The position numbers were made by a program, and so were the translations under genes. Of a DNA stretch of 64,000 nt, positions 58,066 through 64,000 are shown in pieces. The stretch covers positions 22,077 to 86,076 of the forward strand of contig BGZK01002013.1 in assembly GCA_005406025.1 (NCBI GenBank), written 5' to 3'. Under the pieces are notes generated by a model. The model was given only the letters and a program-made list of their open reading frames with translations, did not search any database and was not told where the DNA came from. The DNA comes from Eumeta japonica. Lineage: Eukaryota > Arthropoda > Insecta > Lepidoptera > Psychidae. Every line of letters starts with the position of its first letter. The first letter of the stretch is position 1.

Positions 58066-58990
58066 CGGACCAGTTATGTGTAATGATTATATCGATAATA
58101 AAAAGAAATTTGGTGTGTAATTTCAGTCATGAAATTCGAAGGCAGCTTAGTAAATTCTGGGAGTTGGAGGAAGTTTCCTCTAGGCCGAAGATGTCGCAAG
58201 AAGAGGAAGCTTGTGAAGAACATTTCGTGCGACACACATGCAGACTACCGGATGGAAGATTTTGTGTTACGTTGCCGTTAAAAATTGACCCCCGACATTT
58301 GGGTGATTCATATTATTTAGCTAAAAAACGTTTAGATTCATTAGAGAAACGATTTTATAAACAGCCTGATGTAAAAATGCATTATTTAAGTTTTATGCGT
58401 GAGTATGAAGTTTTCGGTCACATGTCTAAGATAGAGCGACGTAAAAATGCAGTTTCTTTGCCCTATCAACCCGTTATAAAAGAAAATAGTGAATCGACAA
58501 GGTGTCGAGTAGTTTTTGATGCGTCAGATAAAACTAAAACGGGCGTTTCGCTGAATAATATAATGATGGTGGGACCAATAGTACAGGATGACATTTCTTC
58601 CATTCTAATACGTTTAAGACAACATAGATTTATCATAACGGTAGATTTAGAGAAAATGTATCATCAAATTTTGATTGGACCGAGTCAAAAATATCTTCAA
58701 ATGATATTGTGCAGAGAAAATGATCACGAACCCTTAAATTATCTACAATTAAATACAGTAATCTATGGTACTTCTTGTGTTCCCTTTCTTAGTACAAGAT
58801 GTTTAATACAGTTAGCGCATGAATGCAGTGATTCATTGATGAAACAAATAATGTTATAGGATTTTTATATGGATGATTTAATTTCGGGGGAAGCTGACGA
58901 AAACAGCTTGTTATATATTTATCAGAAAGTCAAGAAGCAGTTAAAGTTTGCTGGTTTTATTTTACGAAAAATAAAAACAAACTCTAGGGT
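58066..58990 (+). pseudogene. BEL/Pao reverse transcriptase, one stop before the catalytic motif
   Basis: It reads CNFSHEIRRQLSKFWELEEV, then LPLKIDPRHLGDSY, HYLSFMREYEVFGHM, RCRVVFDASDKT and FIITVDLEKMYHQI (first catalytic Asp), and NTVIYGTSCVPFLSTRCL. A TAG at 58857-58859 in the same frame directly precedes DFYMDDLISG, whose YMDD (58866-58877) is the polymerase active site. It is one of the best-preserved parts of the element. Confidence 0.85.
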
Positions 58991-58999
58991 TGTGTTGGA

Positions 59000-59800
59000 T
59001 TAAATATTAAATCAATCAATTGATCAAAGTCAAGAAAAATTAATATTTTCCACATCCACCAGCACCTTGGGTATTGGATGGGATCCCAACACAGATTGCA
59101 TATTGGTACCAGTTTCAAAATTAAATATTTATAATAATTGTAAAATATTTACTACAAAAATTATACTGTCTATATCATCCAATATTTTTGATCCTTCAGG
59201 GATTTTGTCTGTATGTATTACAACATGCAAAATTATTTTACAATTGCTATGGTTAGAGAATTTAGGGTGGGATGACATAATTTCCCTAAATATTCAAGAA
59301 ATTTGTGTGTCACAAGTGTGTTCTAGCCCTATACTATTATGAGCCTACATGTATTTTCTGATGCATCTCAAAGCATACGCAGCTTGTGTATACGTGCGAT
59401 CAGCTGATGCGCTAGGAAATATCACAGTGCGACTCTTGTGTGCTAAAGCTAAAGTTAAGCCGCTAAAAGCGATAACCATACCAAGAATGGAATTGTGTGG
59501 AGCCTTGTTGGCCGCCCGTTTATACGATAAAGTGAAAAAAGCATTACGTATTACAATTGATCAGGTGCAATTTTGGTGCGATTCAAAGGTAGTATTAGAT
59601 TGGTTGAAAATCTCACCTCAAAAGCTAACTTGTGAGGTGAGGTGAGAAACGCACTTAGGTGCGTTTATCTCTCATCGAGTAACTGAAATTCATAACATGA
59701 GCTATAATAAAAATTGGATGTGTATGCCGTCGACGTGGAATCCGGCAGATCTGGCATCGCGGGGAGTATATCCTGATGAAGTGCGGTCTTTATGCCTGTG
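59000..59800 (+). pseudogene. BEL/Pao RNase H region, broken
   Basis: LGIGWDPNTDCILVPV and ILSISSNIFDPSGILSV belong to the RT-RNase H connection. A DALGNITVRLLCAKAKVKPL segment and TIPRMELCGALLAARLYDKV follow, then QFWCDSKVVLDWL, where the Glu and Asp of the RNase H site lie. Frameshifts occur at about 59340 and 59645. A later ADLASRG segment marks the family's conserved end. Confidence 0.8.
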
Positions 59801-60029
59801 GAAGGTCCTTCATACCTAAAGGACACTCAGGACAAATGGCCGGAACAGCACAGTGATACACGAACGAACTTACCAGAGCTCTATGTCGTACTTTTGCATA
59901 TATCTATAGATTTATTAACGATAGTAAAGTATAAGAATAAGAAATTTCTTATCTTTCACAAAAGCAAAGGTTTTCAAAGTATAAAAATAATTTTAAAGAA
60001 TTTCCAATAATATTTAATTTAACGCCATT

Positions 60030-61107
60030 TGTTGATACGTTCGGTATAATTAGAGTTGGAGAACGTATAGAAAATTCTAATTTTAATTTTGATAAGAGAC
60101 ATTCTATATTATTAGATGCTAAGCATCCTTTCCTTAGGTTAATATTACAATATTGTCATATTAAATTTATGCATGCAGAACCTCAATTGCTACTTTCACT
60201 AGTCAAAGAGCAATATTGGCTAATAGGTGGTCGTTGTTTAGCAAAACAGATTTCTAACATTTGTGTGGTCTGTAGACGGATGAAAGGGACCATTGCTAAA
60301 CAAATTATGGGAAACCTACCAGCTTCTAGAATAAATCCTGGATTTCCATATGAAATCACTGGTACAGATTTTGCGGGACCTTTTTTAATAGTTAATAGAA
60401 AAGGGCAAGGTGCTAGTTTAGTGAAATGTTATCTTTCTGTTTTCGTTTGTTTTAAGGTTAAGGCAGTACATCTAGAATTAATAACCGATTTGAGCACTGA
60501 AACATTTATTTTGGCATTACGTCGCTTTGTGTCTCGGTGAGGAAAACCTTGAGAAATATATTGTGACAATGGCACGAATTTCGTCGGAGCAAATCGTGCT
60601 ATTGGAAACTTAGCATCTGTGTCAGACCTTGTTAATGAGGGAATTAAATTTCATCATTCACCGGCATACTCACCACATTTTAGTGGGTTGTATGAGTCAG
60701 CTGTGAAGTCTGCGAAATTTCATATGCAGAGTTCTAGGAAATACACATCTTACATAATGAGGAGTTAAGTACATTGTTTGTCCAATTGATATTGAATTCC
60801 AGACCTTTAGTTCCTATGTCTCCTGACACAAATGATTTCAGCCCCTTAACCCCGGGACATTTCCTCATAGGAAGACCACTCACATCACTGCCGTCACCAG
60901 ATTTACAAGATATTAATCCGAGTCGCCTTCACAGATATGCTCGGATTGAACAAGCGAGACAGCTTTTTTGGACTAAGTGGAACCCGAAGTAAGTTTCCTA
61001 ACTTCAACAAAGGATCAGATGGTGCTAGCAGGGTGGCAGAAATAAAAACAAGCAAGGAAGTTGTTTTTCGAGCAATTAACAAAATATGCTCACTTTTAAG
61101 TAATTGA
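60030..61107 (+). pseudogene. BEL/Pao integrase and C-terminus, broken
   Basis: An HPFLRLILQYCHIKFMHAEP start leads to a zinc-binding HHCC region (QISNICVVCRRMKG). The core has GTDFAGPF (first Asp), a CDNGTNFVGA block near 60555 (second Asp) and a GLYESAVKSAK block near 60690 (Glu). A stop at 60538-60540 and a frameshift near 60760 break it. The C-terminal tail has LNSRPLVPMSPD, PLTPGHFLIG, RQLFWTKW and GSDGASRVAEIKTSK, ending near 61105. Confidence 0.85.
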
Positions 61108-61140
61108 ATCTCCACTTTTCAAGGCGCTGGAGGTTGTTAA

Positions 61141-61451
61141 CGCAATAATTAGATAAAGAATACCGGACGCCCCCCATTCAACTGCTGCCGACAATTCATT
61201 CGACGGTCGATCGGACTACGAAGCAGATATTTTTCACGCACGAGAGACAAATAGTTGATCTGTATCATTTATCTAAAGTAAACTTGTAATTTAAACTACA
61301 AAAGGGTTTAGTTTAAATCCCAACCGGCTATTTAATAAACTTTATAGCTATTACGTAATAACAAACTAACGGCGGGTTGCATAAAACTAAAAACGTAATT
61401 CGTAAACGTAATCGGCAAGACTTGACAGATTACTAATGCGTTATCTGTCAA
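61141..61451. other. BEL 3' end or LTR remnant and AT-rich DNA
   Basis: TGTTAACGCAATAATTAG at about 61135 could begin the 3' LTR. GACGGTCGATCGGACTACGA at 61201 only vaguely resembles the region upstream of gag, so I do not call an LTR. Confidence 0.3.
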
Positions 61452-61795
61452 GTATTGCGAATCGTTTTAGGCGGATCGTCCATTGCTATACGAGAACTCC
61501 CAAGAATCGCTCAGCAGCTAGGGCTGGACTTTGTGCTGGTGCAGAAACAATACTCAAATGTAAAGCAAATCCAGGTAGGCAAAGAGCCAAAAGCGGGCGT
61601 CATGTTGACTAGGACGGATGTTGCTCTTACTAGACTGGCGCAATTGTCCATCCCGCACTGCTTGGTTGCTCACATGGCGTCATGCGACTTATACGCGATT
61701 TCACGCTACTATCAAAACAGCGACAGAATCGATCCACACCTAGATCATTTTGGCCGTGTGCTGAATCTTTTACATGTGCGGCGGATTGTCATATA
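61452..61795 (+). pseudogene. R1-like endonuclease, N-terminal part
   Basis: LGGSSIAIRELPRIAQQLGL is followed by DFVLVQKQYSNV, then VMLTRTDVALTRLAQLSIPH and HFGRVLNLLHVRRIVIYI. This is the order seen in R1-clade endonucleases, where the Q-Y/E-Q-Y segment holds the catalytic Glu position (here QKQY, so the Glu appears replaced by Lys). The text ends where the nested LINE begins. Confidence 0.7.
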
Positions 61796-62600
61796 TATCG
61801 AATTATATATCGAAAAGGCATTCTGTTCAGTTCTGCAGCACATGCAGTCAAAAGAATTAGGCGACTTACAAACGAAAGCACCGCAGGACTAGTTTATTTC
61901 AGTTTTTTTCATAGTCTTATGACCTATGAAATTTTGTTATGAGGTCACGCAGCCGATATTAACACAATTTTCATGCTGCAGAAGCGAGCTATTCGTGCTG
62001 TTTATGATCTGAGATCAATGTTATCTCTCAAAGAAAAAAATTAAGGAAATTAATATCCTAACTTTAGTATCACAATATATATACGTAAACCTGGTATATG
62101 TCAAGAGAAATTTAGAATCGTTCCATAAAAAGAGCGACATCCATAACATGAATACAAGACATAAGGATGATCTTGCTGCTCATAAGACTCGTGTAAGTAA
62201 AGTTAATAAATCATTTCAGGGGATGAGTGTGCGCTTTTATAATAAGATCCCAACTGAAATTCAAAATTTGCCATTTGCTGAGTTTAAACATTTCGTTAAA
62301 AGAAAGTTATATGGTAAGGGATATTATACCGTGTTGGAATATCTTAATGAAAAAAGCCCCTGGATTGAGCTGCTGGCCTATCAGGTTATTTCATATTATT
62401 CTAAATGTTGACTAAATTATAAATGACTGAATCTTTTGTATTGATGAGTATAAAGATCAAACCTTGAGTTTCTTTCCCATTCTTCTCTCGGTGAATCAGC
62501 ATTTGGAATGGGCGGTAATGTCGAAATGAATTCATTAATGACGTATTTGAAGTGTGATTGAATTACCTACGAAATAAAGATATTTTTGATTTGATTTGAT
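61796..62600 (+). mobile_element. CR1/Daphne-like LINE 3' end nested in the R1 element
   Basis: Pieces of an ORF2 C-terminus: AHAVKRIRRLTNES, then YFSFFHSLMTYEILL, HAADINTIFMLQKRAIRAVY, NMNTRHKDDLAAHKTRVSKV and FYNKIPTEIQNLPFAEFKHF, ending at 62411. The 3' UTR ends in ATTTTTGATTTGATTTGATA, a short TTTGA-type array typical of this group. 5'-truncated, as is usual for LINE insertions. R1 protein text continues on both sides. Confidence 0.75.
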
Positions 62601-62604
62601 ATGG

Positions 62605-63110
62605 AGAACGAGGCATATTCTCCAATGCGGCACTGTGAGCGTCACCAGTACACCGGGCTGGGACTCAAGGTTGAATATCGGTGACAGTAGATGGATGGCT
62701 TTATCCTCAGCTCTTGCTGCACAATAAGGAAGGTCAGCCGGTGACGTTCGCGGGAGTCGGTGGGGAATTGAATGTGGATTTCATGCTGTTTATACGCAGT
62801 ATGAAAATGCAAGATTGGCGGCTCCTAGATAGTGCCAGCATGAGCGCCCATCGCCTGATCATCTATCGGATTAGCGGCGCCAGGGAACCATCGCGCGTGC
62901 GGAACCGACGGACGAGCCTGCCCATTTCCGGAATCATGGTAAAGAAAGGGACCTCTTCGAAAGATTAATTCAGCTGAGAGTCGTCGACATCCGGTGAGCC
63001 GCTCCTGCTGCACAGGTGGTTGTGTCGTTCACCGGTGTAGTCGAGCGTGTAGCGAGGGAATGCTTGGAGGAAAGAAGGGGAAGAGCGTACTGTGGATATG
63101 AATGATGGAA
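62605..63110 (+). pseudogene. R1-like endonuclease, C-terminal part
   Basis: SPMRHCERHQYTGLGLKVEY (62620-62675) continues the endonuclease in another frame. LLLHNKEGQPVTFAGVGGEL, then NVDFMLFIRSMKMQDW and SAHRLIIYRI follow. The LHN-x-EGQP-x-TF and NVD signatures mark the R1 clade. The final catalytic SDHR is SAHR here, so an active-site Asp is lost. Confidence 0.7.
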
Positions 63111-63446
63111 TGCAGAATCAGACCGTTCCAGGTTCGTCATTTGTCTAAATTCAGTAGGCACTTTAAATTTAAGATTGGGAAAAAATTTAATTTGTTGTGT
63201 CTAGCCCTTTGGTTATGCAACATGATAAATGTGTGTTCTAAGCTAAGCAGTAATTTACTGCTAATAAATCACATAGTTTTATTCAAATCGATCTATTGGT
63301 TTTTGGAGTGATGCTTGAAGAGAAAATTTTTTAAAGCAGCTGTTTTGTGGTCTGTACGATGTATATAGTACATACCATTTACTTTCTTCAAAAAAGTTGA
63401 ATGAATATATTTGGCTTTCTGGCGATTTTATTATATGCATAGATTA
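63111..63446. other. Unidentified AT-rich insertion within the R1 element
   Basis: R1-like GC-richer coding DNA gives way to AT-rich sequence here and returns at about 63447. The open frame inside is not recognised. It may be a MITE or a diverged linker region. No terminal repeats are evident. Confidence 0.35.
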
Positions 63447-64000
63447 TATATGTAAAAACGGAATTTCAACGAGCTAGCTCAGAATACCGGTGGAAGATGC
63501 GCGATATCCAGCGTGATCACTTTAGGAAGATGGCTGAAAGCGTTAATGCTTATCCATAGGGCCTTACCTATAGAGCCGCTTCTAGGCGCTGTAAGGCCCG
63601 GAGCAATGTTGTTAATAGTCTGGCCTTGGCCGACGGTGTCTCAGCTGATATGGGCGGAACTATGGCGGGGATGTTATGTGCTCTATGCCCGGACAAAGAT
63701 CCGGGATGGGATACTGATTATCATAGGTTAATCAGAGTTACGACGGCACCGGTTCTCTCTGGTAAGGACGCGATGCTTATGAATTGTGTGGAACTGGGGA
63801 GAATAGTCGGGTCTCTGCCCAATACCGCACCGTGTTTAGACGGAATCAGCTCAAGGATAGTTCAGCATATTTTTAAAGCGGCACAATCTGAGTTTGTAAG
63901 AATATATGAGAAATGTGTGCGAGAAGGTGTGTTCCCGAGGATGTGGAAGAGTGGTCGCCCGCTCATCATTCCCAAAAATAATGCAAGTCGGTGACCGATC
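63447..64000 (+). pseudogene. R1-like linker and reverse transcriptase start, partial
   Basis: FQRASSEYRWKMRDIQRDHF and RKMAESVN belong to the region before the RT. Frameshifted, it continues with SLALADGVSADMGGTMAGML, LCPDKDPGWDTDYHRLI, SLPNTAPCLDGISSRIVQHI (the RT's P-G-x-D-G-I-x block) and FPRMWKSGRPLIIPKNNASR, where the window ends. The last methionine-led frame is open to within a few bases of the end. Confidence 0.75.

Larger units (their letters stand above)
55393..61140 (+). mobile_element. BEL/Pao LTR retrotransposon, decayed and interrupted
   Basis: The coding order is gag, zinc knuckles, aspartic protease, reverse transcriptase, RNase H and integrase, which defines BEL/Pao. Many stops and frameshifts make it inactive. 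A separate element of about 975 bp sits between protease and RT (57086-58062). Without it the internal region is about 4.8 kb, short for the family, so deletions are likely. Matching LTRs could not be demonstrated by eye. Confidence 0.88.
61452..64000 (+). mobile_element. R1-clade non-LTR retrotransposon, interrupted; runs off the window
   Basis: Three segments belong together: 61452-61795 (endonuclease start), 62605-63110 (endonuclease end) and about 63447-64000 (linker and start of RT). They are separated by a CR1/Daphne-like LINE tail and by about 330 bp of unidentified DNA. ORF1 is absent, so the copy is 5'-truncated. Several stops show that it is dead. The host site is not 28S rDNA, which the classical R1 uses. 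Confidence 0.75.

Noticed and set aside
55195..61260. LTR pair of the BEL element
   Set aside because: TGTTGGAGTG at 55219 and TGTTAACGCA at 61135 could be LTR starts, but the following sequences do not align by eye, so no LTRs are annotated.

Overview
The window looks like nuclear DNA of an insect, most likely a moth or butterfly (Lepidoptera). The base composition is strongly AT-rich. The only confident host genes have several exons with GT-AG introns. The rest is dominated by transposable elements of kinds common in Lepidoptera: a Jockey-clade LINE, an R1-clade LINE, a CR1/Daphne-like LINE tail, BEL/Pao, mariners, Helitron-like termini, tRNA-derived SINEs and hAT MITEs. No rRNA, CRISPR, operon or prokaryotic feature is present. 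The species cannot be named from the sequence. All homology calls are from recognised motifs; no database search was possible.

Layout. 1-2 kb: AT-rich, nothing recognised. 2.0-5.8 kb: a TTAA-flanked non-coding element split by a minus-strand Jockey-like LINE. 8.1-9.7 kb: two Helitron-like repeats. 11.5-12.4 kb: an unexplained GC-elevated block. 12.9-13.2 kb: a tRNA-derived SINE. 13.6-14.7 kb: a dead mariner. 18.3-18.5 kb: a small GC island with a hairpin. 18.9-20.0 kb: the most complete copy of the TTAA-flanked family. 20.3-21.0 kb: a Helitron-like repeat with two adjacent hairpins. 21.3-23.1 kb: a mariner carrying another TTAA-flanked copy inside its transposase. 23.3-27.1 kb: several repeats, including a third mariner. 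29.0-30.3 kb: tandem repeats. 34.6 kb: a long foldback.

Host genes lie between 36 and 50 kb. The first is a four-exon GET4 (TRC35) homologue on the plus strand (36242-38900), a factor for tail-anchored membrane-protein targeting. The other two are NUDT6-like Nudix hydrolases pointing away from each other: a four-exon gene on the minus strand (41767-44247) and a three-exon gene on the plus strand (48477-49761). The plus-strand copy has one continuous exon where the minus-strand copy has three, and it has a first exon that reads like a mitochondrial presequence. A 619-bp hAT MITE with a perfect 8-bp target duplication lies between them.

53-64 kb is a transposon graveyard. A decayed BEL/Pao retrotransposon (gag, protease, RT, RNase H, integrase) is interrupted by a roughly 975-bp element that keeps the first exons of two convergent genes, one of them a THAP-type zinc-finger start. 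Beyond it, an R1-clade LINE interrupted by a CR1/Daphne-like LINE tail runs off the end of the window.
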